Shown here: piece by piece, positions 27,287 to 35,940 of the stretch
How the letters are laid out: every line of letters starts with the position of its first letter
Numbering within the stretch: the first letter of the stretch is position 1
The notes under the pieces: model-generated
Told to the model about the DNA's origin: nothing
Databases searched by the model: none
Seen by the model: the letters and a program-made list of their open reading frames with translations, nothing else
From: Litoribacterium kuwaitense
GTDB taxonomy: Bacteria; Bacillota; Bacilli; Bacillales; DSM-28697
Assembly: GCF_011058155.1 (NCBI RefSeq)
Contig: NZ_JAALFC010000007.1
Coordinates: forward strand, 1-64,000
Length of the DNA: 64,000 nucleotides
Direction of reading: 5' to 3'
Program-made: the position numbers and the translations under genes

Positions 27287-28812
27287 CCTTTTTTATAATC
27301 GGTAGGCGTCATTCCAGTCCATTTGCGAAAAACAGCTGAAAAATATCGATAGCTTGGAATGCCTACTCTTTCTGCAATTTCATAGACTTTTAAATTCGTC
27401 GTTTGCAATAGTTGAATGGCTGCCTCCATACGGACTTGTGTTAAAAATGCGTGAAAGGAAATGCCGACCTCTTCACGAAAAAGCCGACTAATGTAATGTG
27501 GGCTTAACCCCACTTCCTCCGCAATACTGGCAAGTGTGATCGGTTGTGATATTTGTTCATTAATTAAAGCGATCGCTTGCTTTATTTCATAGCGGTAACT
27601 CACTTTATTCGGTTGAATTGTCTGAATGACAAAGATTAATTCTGAAAGTAGCTCCGACAAAGTAGAGGCTTGAAAAATCCTCTCTGCCAAGCCGATACTT
27701 TCTTTTACTTCATAGATGTTCTCATCCTTCACAACCCACTGCAGAACGAGGTCCTTTAATTGATATGGATAAATCAAGTGCTCGTTTGCCCAACACGCAA
27801 AGTCATTTTCAAAAAATGATATTAACTTTTCCAACTGGTGTTTATTTTGACTGAACTTTCTTTCTATTAATTGTAAACGTTGCTTCGTCAGTGTAGTGAA
27901 CTCCGGTGGGTTTCCTGCACAAATTCTCGATTCATAGAAATAAAAACGTTTTGACTGCCACAATGCTAACTGATCAAACGCCTTTTTAATACTTTCGCTA
28001 AAATTAAGTACGTCACTGACTGCAACAAAAGAATCAACGTCATCGAAAAGAAAGGGTAGATTTCTTTCAATCCCATGGTTGATCCGATCAATGAAGCTAT
28101 GAATGTTAGCATATACATTCTCCAAGGCTATCGCATCCCTTTGGAAGAAGAACAATACATATTCACTAACTTCGATAGGAATCCATATAAAACAATGCTG
28201 CGCAGATCGCTCCAACACCGAAAGCACTCGTTGAACCTCTCGATTAACGAAAATTCGATTGTTTTGATTCGTATGCAAATGTAGCCTCACCATTCGCAAC
28301 GGAAATCGCAACTCAAGGTTCAGCTGCTGAAAATCGTTGTCTTCCTGACTGTTGATCCACTGTAAGAGCCTTTGCGATTCACGCCACTTTTGCTCCTCAT
28401 ATGAATAATCCTGATACTTTTTCTCCTTTTCAATTTTCTCCCTTGCTTTTAAAATTACTTGCTCGAGCGCCTCATCCTCTAACGTCACCTTCACCAAATA
28501 GTCCAGTGCTCCAAGCTTGATTGCTTTTTGCGCATAATCAAAATCGCTATGACAAGTGAGAAGGATCACTTGCGTTTCCGGATATTTTTCTTTGAGTGCT
28601 TTTGTGAGCTTTAAACCGTCCAAGACAGGCATTGTAATATCTGTAATGACAATATCTGGTTTATAACCCTCGCAAAAAGATAGCGCTTTCATTCCATCGC
28701 TCACATCACCTACTAAAACAGCGCCACAACGTTCCCAGTCAAAATTGATTAAATCCTCGCGAATTGGGAGTTCATCGTCTACAACGAGCACGCTTAAAAT
28801 ATCTGAGTTCAA
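27283..28812 (-). CDS. AraC-type response regulator, YesN family
   Basis: About 509 aa. The N-terminal receiver domain has LVVDDELPIRED, the phospho-acceptor Asp in DIVITDITMPVLDG and the conserved Lys in LDYLVKVTL. A long central region follows, then a C-terminal AraC helix-turn-helix pair (ITLASIAEEVGLSPHYISRL and VYEIAERVGIPSYRYFSAVF). I choose TTG 28812 with TTGGAGGGA upstream. First gene of the sugar cluster and likely activator of its transport genes. Confidence 0.93.
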   Translation of the reverse strand: MNSDILSVLVVDDELPIREDLINFDWERCGAVLVGDVSDGMKALSFCEGYKPDIVITDITMPVLDGLKLTKALKEKYPETQVILLTCHSDFDYAQKAIKLGALDYLVKVTLEDEALEQVILKAREKIEKEKKYQDYSYEEQKWRESQRLLQWINSQEDNDFQQLNLELRFPLRMVRLHLHTNQNNRIFVNREVQRVLSVLERSAQHCFIWIPIEVSEYVLFFFQRDAIALENVYANIHSFIDRINHGIERNLPFLFDDVDSFVAVSDVLNFSESIKKAFDQLALWQSKRFYFYESRICAGNPPEFTTLTKQRLQLIERKFSQNKHQLEKLISFFENDFACWANEHLIYPYQLKDLVLQWVVKDENIYEVKESIGLAERIFQASTLSELLSELIFVIQTIQPNKVSYRYEIKQAIALINEQISQPITLASIAEEVGLSPHYISRLFREEVGISFHAFLTQVRMEAAIQLLQTTNLKVYEIAERVGIPSYRYFSAVFRKWTGMTPTDYKKG

Positions 28813-28827
28813 TAGACTTCCCTCCAA

Positions 28828-28975
28828 GTAGACATTTTGTCAATCAACACTGCATCATGGGGTTTTTCAGAACACTTGGGTTTTTTTCAAGCGCTAAGGG
28901 GGCAGGAGACTTACTCCACTACGTTTAGAAAAACAAAAAGAGATCGACAAAGACAAAGCTAAGCTAAGCTAAAAA
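28828..28975. other. Promoter region of yesN-like gene and trailer of array 2
   Basis: Contains a decayed repeat at about 28911-28934 (TTACTCCACTACGTTTAGAA), followed by one spacer-length unit before the first good repeat. The promoter for the two-component genes must lie in the same stretch. Confidence 0.6.
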
Positions 28976-29725
28976 CTTTATCACCCACTACGTTCAGATA
29001 AAACGCTCGCGCATATACGACGTCGCTTTTAATAGATCGCCTTTATAACCCACTACGTTCAGATAAAACGTTTTTGTATGCCTTAATTTGATCGACAGTC
29101 TAAACTTTATAACCCACTACGTTCAGATAAAACCCGACCTGCGGTTTAGGAAACCGTTTGTATACCTAAACCACCTTTATAACCCACTACGTTCAGATAA
29201 AACCGAATTGCGGGTGATCTCTCCCTCACCGTCACACAACTTTATAACCCACTACGTTCAGATAAAACATTGACTCGGCGACACCGTTTTAAGTGCCGTC
29301 TTGACTTTATAACCCACTACGTTCAGATAAAACGATGCTGCCGAAAAGACGAACGCGACATTCTTGACAATCTTTATAACCCACTACGTTCAGATAAAAC
29401 TCTAGGGTTTCAGCATTAGAACAAAAAGTAGAAACCTTTATAACCCACTACGTTCAGATAAAACGACTGTAACAAGAAACGCCTTCTTCGTAATGTCCTC
29501 CTTTATAACCCACTACGTTCAGATAAAACCAGGTCACTATAGCTCACGCCTTGAGGTGAGTTTTGCTTTATAACCCACTACGTTCAGATAAAACTATATC
29601 GTCGACGCGCGGGAACCGGATTACGACGAAGCTTTATAACCCACTACGTTCAGATAAAACAGGTTCTTGAGCGTATTAACGGCGGAAGCAAACCGGCTTT
29701 ATAACCCACTACGTTCAGATAAAAC
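28976..29725 (-). CRISPR. CRISPR array 2: 12 repeats, 11 spacers
   Basis: Same 29-nt repeat as array 1, transcribed on the minus strand from the leader at its high-coordinate end. Repeat starts: 28976 (one mismatch), 29041, 29105, 29175, 29240, 29305, 29372, 29436, 29501, 29566, 29632 and 29697. Spacers are 35-41 nt. A further decayed repeat lies at 28911-28934. The array is directly downstream of the type III-B operon. Confidence 0.98.
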
Positions 29726-29920
29726 CCTCCATATTCCCCCGACGAAAGCCCTTCTCGCTGTAGGGTTTAGCGGAGATGGGCGTTGAAACAATCTTTTTCA
29801 TTTTGCAGTGAACCTTCAGTCGTGTATTTAAAAACATTCTAATCTAGCTTGTGTCCTTAGAGCGCCATGGCTTTCAGCGTTTTATCCAAAAAAACGATTC
29901 GCTGCAGAATGAGGCAATTC
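29726..29920 (-). promoter_or_regulatory. CRISPR leader of array 2
   Basis: About 190 bp almost identical to the array 1 leader, differing at a handful of bases (for example around 29830). Begins at the first repeat and ends about 40 bp from the TIR-SAVED stop codon. Confidence 0.85.
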
Positions 29921-29960
29921 AGAGGCCAATACACCTAGATTTTCTATAAATGACCTATCC

Positions 29961-31145
29961 TTATGTTGACATTGGTTCCTCTATAATCATTTCCCCATCC
30001 TTATTGGAATCTAAAACGATGGTCGGTTGATAGGTTCCATTTGAATACTCGTATAGCTTAATCTCTTTACCTGGTACGATATTCAACAATTGGCCAAACA
30101 TAACAGCAAATGGCGCTGGTGCCGCCATAAAAAGGTGAATGGTTGCTGTTTCTTGTAAGTTACTGATTCGCCTTAATGCTCGGTCGAATCCTTTCACAAG
30201 AGCTACAGCTGCTTCTTCAGAAGAAATCTCCCCTGCTTCTTTCTCCCAAGTATACCTTTTTGCATGTGGTAAAGCATTTTTTTGGACATACGTTTCTACT
30301 TCTTTCACCAACTTCACACAATGGTTGCCTGTAAAATCAACGGCTACAACAATATCTTCACAATCTGCATTTCCCGCAAAGTCAGCAAAATCAATCGTTC
30401 TTTCATTGACTTGATGATCATTTTCCGTGATAGACCATATCGTTTTATTACCTTCAATCGTTATTTTTTTCCCCGTTGTTTTACTAAACACTTGTCCAAG
30501 CATCACGCAAGCAGACAGGTGAGCGACCGGACAAAGGCGAACGTTACTGTTCACATGCTTTCTAACAACCTGCATACCTACTCTTAACAGATCGTAGTTG
30601 TTTTCTGCATTTGCGAAAAATGGTGAAGCATTAATCAAAAAGTCGTGATTGTCATTCGCAACATAGAATGCTTGTCTTGTGATCAATCCAACACGCCACT
30701 CATCTGAAGAGCTCTTTCTTTTCTTGAGTGCGGATACGAGCTTCTTGCAAATGGTTTCTAGCGTCTGATGATCATCAAAATAATAAAATTCATGGTAACT
30801 GAGGTTGGTCAACGCTTGAAAACGCTCTCCAAAACGTGCCTTTATCTTATCATCATCCTCTGGAAAGATAAACGAAATAACATATTGATTGTCTTTCGTG
30901 TATTGGCGATAGGCTTCGGGAATCTCAACGTTCCAAATACAGTCAGACGCTAACATATCTTCACTAACGTATAACAAATAAGCGGATGACCTTTGAATGT
31001 TTGCTCTAATCTCACTTTCTAAATGGCCTGGATTTAATGCGTCATCATCGCGCCAAACGGTCAACCCACTCGCCAAAATCGCATGCTGTAGACGGATCAC
31101 AGGATCTTTATTTTCATGTGCATAGCTTACAAATACGTCGTGCAT
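29961..31145 (-). CDS. TIR-SAVED effector of the type III-B operon
   Basis: About 394 aa in two domains. Residues 1-135 are a TIR domain: HDVFVSYAHENKD opens it, LTVWRDDDALNPG follows, and SDCIWNVEIPEAYRQ holds the likely catalytic glutamate (Glu76 counting from ATG 31151). Residues about 165-390 are a SAVED domain, the sensor related to CARF: RLCPVAHLSACVMLGQVF, EDIVVAVDFTGNH, then TIHLFMAAPAPFAVMFGQLL and IKLYEYSNGTYQPTIVL. From the families, SAVED binds cyclic oligonucleotides and TIR can destroy NAD+. As last gene of the cmr operon, 21 bp after cmr6, it is the obvious second-messenger effector. ATG 31145 fits the GGGGGAGG site better than ATG 31151. Known TIR-SAVED proteins are best studied in CBASS; no CBASS cyclase is present here. 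Confidence 0.9.
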   Translation of the reverse strand: MHDVFVSYAHENKDPVIRLQHAILASGLTVWRDDDALNPGHLESEIRANIQRSSAYLLYVSEDMLASDCIWNVEIPEAYRQYTKDNQYVISFIFPEDDDKIKARFGERFQALTNLSYHEFYYFDDHQTLETICKKLVSALKKRKSSSDEWRVGLITRQAFYVANDNHDFLINASPFFANAENNYDLLRVGMQVVRKHVNSNVRLCPVAHLSACVMLGQVFSKTTGKKITIEGNKTIWSITENDHQVNERTIDFADFAGNADCEDIVVAVDFTGNHCVKLVKEVETYVQKNALPHAKRYTWEKEAGEISSEEAAVALVKGFDRALRRISNLQETATIHLFMAAPAPFAVMFGQLLNIVPGKEIKLYEYSNGTYQPTIVLDSNKDGEMIIEEPMST

Positions 31146-31172
31146 GATCATGCCTCCCCCAGAAAAATAGTT

Positions 31173-32006
31173 TTATTGATGATTGAACCTGCCGTAGCCG
31201 CTCGTCTTTTTTGCGCCGAGGCCAAAGTCTTGAAATGCTTGCGTTACCCATTGTTCGACAAGTGCCTTCAGTCCACCCGGAAAATCCACGAGTTGTTCCA
31301 ATTGTGGAGTAGGCTGCAATTCAAAGATGACTTCAACACCTCCTTGTACAGCGTAAAACTTAATTGGATTGACGCCTTCCCCTGGGTTAATTCTCCCTCC
31401 ACATTGGTAATACTGTTTAGCATGAACTGCCATCACATCTTGTTTTAACTCGAATTTATGAAACAGTGCGTCGTAGAATACCAATGCACCGACGTTCTCT
31501 TCTGTACCAAAAAGCTGATTAAGGAATTGTTGTTTCAATGCAAATTGAGGGTCCTCTTGCTCATAAAGCAATGACGTTTCAGCCCAAGCGCGAGTCATTC
31601 CTTTAATACTTGCGCCTGTAAGATACGGAACACCATACACTTTATGAAGCGCTAAGCCGTTCTCAAGAAAGTGTGGGTGACCCATACCCGGAAGTGCTGC
31701 ATTCGTGTGGATCGACAAGACCACAAGCCCTTTTTCATCAAGACTTTTCTTTAAACGATCGTTGTATTGTTGAACTTGTGTTTTATATTGCTTACCCTTT
31801 GAGTCAATGTTTAGCAGTTTGTATTTACCTAAAAGTGCAAAGTCCGGCTTTTTAGTTTTTTTAGACGTTTGAGACGTATGAAATAAATAGGAGAAATGTG
31901 CATTGACAAGTTTATCTTCCTCTTCCTTTACTTTGTATATTTCTCTTTTTAAGAATTCAGGAACTTTCCAATCGGCCGTCTCCTTTTGGTTACTGCCTTT
32001 CGCCAT
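31173..32006 (-). CDS. cmr6: Type III-B RAMP protein Cmr6
   Basis: Backbone-end subunit of the Cmr effector. RAMP features: LPGMGHPHFLENGLALHKVY, then GASIKGMTRAWAET with the RAMP glycine/lysine loop, and the C-terminal glycine-rich GLGAKKTSGYGRF. About 277 aa from ATG 32006; longer in-frame starts at 32018 and 32054 exist but overlap or crowd the cmr5 stop. Sits between cmr5 and the TIR-SAVED gene. Confidence 0.9.
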   Translation of the reverse strand: MAKGSNQKETADWKVPEFLKREIYKVKEEEDKLVNAHFSYLFHTSQTSKKTKKPDFALLGKYKLLNIDSKGKQYKTQVQQYNDRLKKSLDEKGLVVLSIHTNAALPGMGHPHFLENGLALHKVYGVPYLTGASIKGMTRAWAETSLLYEQEDPQFALKQQFLNQLFGTEENVGALVFYDALFHKFELKQDVMAVHAKQYYQCGGRINPGEGVNPIKFYAVQGGVEVIFELQPTPQLEQLVDFPGGLKALVEQWVTQAFQDFGLGAKKTSGYGRFNHQ

Positions 32007-32025
32007 GGTCTTTATCATCCTTTTC

Positions 32026-32433
32026 CTATTCGTCTTCATACAATCCTTCTGCAAACCGGCTCAAATATGATGCATAATGAAGAAGGCTTGTTGTGATTTC
32101 TCGGTACTGTTTACTGCTTTCACAATTTAAAATGGTTTCCAATACTTGATCATGGCCTTTCGCTTCGTTAGTCAGAAAACCTTCTTCAATGAAAAACGCT
32201 TGAATATGTTCCATCATTTTTTTATAGGCGTTTTTATTGGACTTCGCATGATAAAACGCCATCGTAGATGCTAGACCGTTCATTTGAATCATGGCGGGCA
32301 GCTTTCGTGCATAGCTGCGGTAATTTTTTTGATTCTCTTTTTTATTTTTTGGTTGCATCACGTCGTTCACTTGTTCAAACGCCAGCTTAGCCACCTTAAG
32401 TTCTTTTATTTGCCGTTGACTACGCTTTGTCAT
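32026..32433 (-). CDS. cmr5: Type III-B small subunit Cmr5
   Basis: 135-aa mostly helical protein, the small subunit that lines the target RNA path in Cmr complexes. Identification rests on size, helical character, the conserved style of the internal segment ARKLPAMIQMNGLASTMAFY and its position between cmr4 and cmr6. Start ATG 32433 after GAAGGAGG, overlapping the cmr4 stop. Confidence 0.88.
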   Translation of the reverse strand: MTKRSQRQIKELKVAKLAFEQVNDVMQPKNKKENQKNYRSYARKLPAMIQMNGLASTMAFYHAKSNKNAYKKMMEHIQAFFIEEGFLTNEAKGHDQVLETILNCESSKQYREITTSLLHYASYLSRFAEGLYEDE

Positions 32434-33308
32434 CGTGTGACCTCCTTCGCAAACACTCGAAAGACCCCGCGCCCAACCGTTTGGTTGCCTCCTAGCCGTA
32501 TGCTCTGTGGACTGTCAACATACTGCTGTGCATAGTCGTTTGCTTCTTTAGCTTCTGTGTGAACGACCGTATAAAAAATGGTTTCGGGTGGAACATTTTC
32601 CTCATACCATAAAGCCCCATCTTCAACTACACCTTGCTCCCCAACGCGGATTCTCGGAACGACCTCTGTAGAAAATTTCATAAAATCGGTAAAGGTGACA
32701 TCGTCAATGATGATCAGCCTTTGTTTAATTTCATTTAATTCCCGTCCTAGTTTTTCAAAAATGGCTTCTACACAATCAATAAATTGGCTTGCCTCATCAC
32801 TCCGGTCAAGGGCAAATTCTTCTAACACAACTCTTTCATCGATACTTTTATTGTCTGTATGCGGAACAAAGTGCATTTCCTCCAACGCTGGCAAATCTTG
32901 TTCAACGAGTGACTCACCATGCGCAAGCTTGTAATCACGTAAAAATTGCTTAAGCACCATCGGACAAGTGACCATTTGGTAAACGTTTTGTAATGACCGA
33001 ACAGGGAAGAAGAGAATACGTGCATCTGAAAAAAAGATGTTTGACGGGATGATCGCCTCTGCTTCGGATAGCTCATCTTGATTCGTCGACTTAGGCGTTG
33101 CGCCAAATATTCGCGCTACTTGTTCATCTTTACCTTCATGTTTTTTAGCATAATCAAATCGAAAGCCACCTTTCACTGAGGAAGCCTCCACCTTTAAAAA
33201 TCCTGTGTGTCGTTCACGCTGTACAGGTTGGTCGACGAGACCAATCTCAGTCCCCCCACCTGGATGGATTGATGTAGCTGCTTGCAGAGTAAATATGTAT
33301 GCGTTCAT
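32430..33308 (-). CDS. cmr4: Type III-B backbone subunit Cmr4
   Basis: 292-aa Cas7-like RAMP protein forming the crRNA backbone and cutting target RNA at regular intervals. The N-terminal motif ATSIHPGGGTEIGLVDQPVQ is a Cmr4 hallmark, followed by KVEASSVKGGFRF, and the C-terminal LGGNQTVGRGVFRV is the glycine-rich RAMP end. The RNase aspartate of the family cannot be assigned with certainty by eye. Overlaps cmr3 and cmr5 by 4 bp each. Confidence 0.93.
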   Translation of the reverse strand: MNAYIFTLQAATSIHPGGGTEIGLVDQPVQRERHTGFLKVEASSVKGGFRFDYAKKHEGKDEQVARIFGATPKSTNQDELSEAEAIIPSNIFFSDARILFFPVRSLQNVYQMVTCPMVLKQFLRDYKLAHGESLVEQDLPALEEMHFVPHTDNKSIDERVVLEEFALDRSDEASQFIDCVEAIFEKLGRELNEIKQRLIIIDDVTFTDFMKFSTEVVPRIRVGEQGVVEDGALWYEENVPPETIFYTVVHTEAKEANDYAQQYVDSPQSIRLGGNQTVGRGVFRVFAKEVTR

Positions 33309-34363
33309 CGTGATTTGCTCCTTTCATTGTCATATGGTACGACGAGTGCCCAACCGAAACCTTGTTTACACATATCAGTTGAACCGATGTGTATGAATGG
33401 ATCGATTTCTTTTTGATCCTCATTTCTACAAGACAAAACGGACCCTGCTGGAAGCATATGTTGCCTTGGCTTCGGCCCATGTATCCCCATATCCCATCCT
33501 CCAAGGATTTGTAATGAATCTGCGCGTACCGATTCTAGTGTTAAGCCGTGTTCCCTTAAATAACAGACAGGATCTTGATCGAGAAGCATAGGTGTGAATA
33601 AAATGACTTGCACCGCTTCGTCCGTCATGTTGTTAGACTCCAAACCTCTTGCTGGTGAAAAAGGTGTCATTGTCCACAGCTTTTGTTCAGCGCCTAACGT
33701 CACTTTGCGCTGGAGGGGTTCTTCGTCTGTATGGTTGATATGAATATAAAAAGAGTAACCTTCACGAAAGCGCAACATGTCCATTTCATAGACAAAATGC
33801 TTTTTTGCTTTACGTGATAGCCCATCTCTTGCCATCCCGACTTTTGGCTCCACACACAACATCTCGTCTTTATGAATTCCCTCTATTTCCCCTTGATCAA
33901 TTTCACCTGAAAGAAGCTTCTGAAGTGATACTAGCGAAACCCAGACGTCGTCGTTTGTAATCCCCTTTAATTTCTTTGTAGATGATTTTAGTGAGAGGAT
34001 GACCTTCTTTTCATCCGTCATCTCTAAACTCAAACCCATTGGCGCCGGAACAAGCAATTCTTTTTGACCTTGTGTATTCGTTTTTAAAACCCCAAATTGG
34101 TTTAAGCTTAAATGGCCGAGTGTTTCTTTCGTGCCAAGCCATGACCTCCATTCCTGATCGTTACCTACCTTTGAATCTCTAAAAGTGACGAACGGACGTG
34201 GACCGCCGACCATCTCACGAATAAATGTCGACCGTATCGCTCCATAAACCGTGTTCGTCCTAGGGGGAAAGAGGCCGGTAGCTACATTATCAAGTCCGGG
34301 TTCCATCACGTGGTGGCCTTTAAAGAAAAAGTGATCGATCGGTGTTAACTCGTAAAAACCCAC
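33305..34363 (-). CDS. cmr3: Type III-B subunit Cmr3
   Basis: 352-aa Cas5-like RAMP protein that caps the crRNA 5' handle next to Cas10. Typical opening FYELTPIDHFFFKGHHVMEP and PPRTNTVYGAIRSTFI; central KVGMARDGLSRKAKKHFVYE is the usual Cmr3 segment. Immediately follows cmr2 (stop/start contact at 34363) and overlaps cmr4 by 4 bp. Confidence 0.92.
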   Translation of the reverse strand: MGFYELTPIDHFFFKGHHVMEPGLDNVATGLFPPRTNTVYGAIRSTFIREMVGGPRPFVTFRDSKVGNDQEWRSWLGTKETLGHLSLNQFGVLKTNTQGQKELLVPAPMGLSLEMTDEKKVILSLKSSTKKLKGITNDDVWVSLVSLQKLLSGEIDQGEIEGIHKDEMLCVEPKVGMARDGLSRKAKKHFVYEMDMLRFREGYSFYIHINHTDEEPLQRKVTLGAEQKLWTMTPFSPARGLESNNMTDEAVQVILFTPMLLDQDPVCYLREHGLTLESVRADSLQILGGWDMGIHGPKPRQHMLPAGSVLSCRNEDQKEIDPFIHIGSTDMCKQGFGWALVVPYDNERSKSR

Positions 34364-35940
34364 TAAGATTCCCCCTTATCCGCGATCTCGTCTTTAGCGA
34401 TAAAATTGAACATATGCAGCATCGCAATCCATTGTTGGAGGCGATCTTCCTCAGAAGCCCCTCGTCCGACTCTGTCATACAATGACATTAAGACATCATT
34501 AGCCTCGTCTTTCGATAATTCCAACTGGCCTTCTATAACAAGACGATTTGGCGCTTCAGAGCGATTTAGAACCCTTTTTAACTCTGCCCGAATCATCTCT
34601 TTTTCAGAGAGAAGCCCCGGCAATAAAGCCTTTTCCAGTTCAAATAGGAATGAGTTTGGCAAAACCTTGATCACGGCTAAGCTTTTTTCGACTTCATCTT
34701 TATATTGTTCTTCGTGATAACCGAAATGGAGACTTGCTTGAAGCGGTGTGCCACTGCGAAGGAAAACGGTGAGGGCGAGCGAGTTTTTCCCTTCTTGCGC
34801 CTTGGCCAAAGCTTCCATTTTCCGCGTCTCTGCCAGAACATGCCGTAGTGGCTGGCGACGATGGGCAATCACGATGCCCATGGATGCAGTTTGGGTATTT
34901 AAACTGGGCCGACTTTGCGAAAAGGCAAACCGAAGTTTTCCAGCAAGCTGCAACACGTTCTTTCGTGGAAGAAATGACATTACATCGTCGCCACCAGCAT
35001 AAATAAGTAACTTCTCATCATCAGAGAAAACGTCTGGCACAACGCCTTGCGCAAACTCAGTAATTGCTTGACTTAGGTTCTGATAAGTTCCTAGCCCGTC
35101 ATCAAGGCTTTGTTTCATTCTGTCGCCCATTTGATCGCCATCCATCATTAACAAGCCATAGTATGGGTCTTTTTTTTCGGCAATGACGTCCAAACTCGGA
35201 AATTTATATTTACTTTCCTTCAACCGTAAGCGCTTACTCAAACACACGGCACAGAGCGCCTCATTTTCCTTTGCAAGAACAAATTTTCTATCTTCTTGGG
35301 CTTTTTCCCAAAGTTGGGTCCATGTTTCCCATGCGATTTGTTTCATCTTCCCCATAGAAAGTCGAGGCGTAAAAGGTGTATTCGTCAACGCTGTACGTTC
35401 TTGGCACACTGGACAGACAAGCCCATGTTCCGGTTGTGACATCCAATCTTGATAGACGAACTGCTTTTTCTTTGTTCGTAATTGCTGTTCAGCTTCATCC
35501 ATCGTTTCTTTTAGGCTTGATCCATGTGAGGTCACAACGAAATGAAACTTAAAGAGTGACCGCAGTTGTTTATCCGCAAGATCTGTCGGCATCAGTGGAA
35601 ATTGTTGTTTAATCTGACGGACAGACGATTCAACGGCTTGTTTTTGAAGCTTATCTATTATCCATTGGATCTCACGTTCATATTCCTCACCAGTCTGTTC
35701 CCCCTTTAAAAGAAGCACGATTCGATTTGGAAATGCAACGCGAAATGCGTCTTTTGATGACGAAACACCCTGTGGAAATATAACGCTACAAAAGGAATAC
35801 TTCTTAATGATTTCATCATGTAACTGATCCATCGTCTTAGCCATCCACTGACTTCCCGCCCACAGATCCCCCGTTTTTCGAGATTGTTCAATGAATGATT
35901 GCACACCGCTTAATGTAATAATGGCGAGATATTGCTTCAC
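34363..35940 (-). CDS. cmr2: Type III-B Cas10/Cmr2, HD-less, cyclase motif intact
   Basis: 525-aa large subunit. It begins directly with the first palm region (LAIITLSGVQSFIEQSRKTG), so the N-terminal HD nuclease of many Cas10 proteins is absent. Zinc-ribbon cysteines are CPVC (176-179) and CAVC (230-233). The second palm domain has MMDGDQMGDRM (265-275) and the catalytic LLIYAGGDDVMSFLP with GGDD at 316-319. From family knowledge, GGDD Cas10 proteins turn ATP into cyclic oligoadenylates when the complex binds target RNA. With no HD domain, signalling is probably the main output, which matches the TIR-SAVED gene in the same operon. Confidence 0.94.
   Translation of the reverse strand: MKQYLAIITLSGVQSFIEQSRKTGDLWAGSQWMAKTMDQLHDEIIKKYSFCSVIFPQGVSSSKDAFRVAFPNRIVLLLKGEQTGEEYEREIQWIIDKLQKQAVESSVRQIKQQFPLMPTDLADKQLRSLFKFHFVVTSHGSSLKETMDEAEQQLRTKKKQFVYQDWMSQPEHGLVCPVCQERTALTNTPFTPRLSMGKMKQIAWETWTQLWEKAQEDRKFVLAKENEALCAVCLSKRLRLKESKYKFPSLDVIAEKKDPYYGLLMMDGDQMGDRMKQSLDDGLGTYQNLSQAITEFAQGVVPDVFSDDEKLLIYAGGDDVMSFLPRKNVLQLAGKLRFAFSQSRPSLNTQTASMGIVIAHRRQPLRHVLAETRKMEALAKAQEGKNSLALTVFLRSGTPLQASLHFGYHEEQYKDEVEKSLAVIKVLPNSFLFELEKALLPGLLSEKEMIRAELKRVLNRSEAPNRLVIEGQLELSKDEANDVLMSLYDRVGRGASEEDRLQQWIAMLHMFNFIAKDEIADKGES

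Noticed and set aside
29088-29273. 61-codon ORF inside CRISPR array 2
   Set aside because: Its repeated NFITHYVQIK text is just the CRISPR repeat translated.
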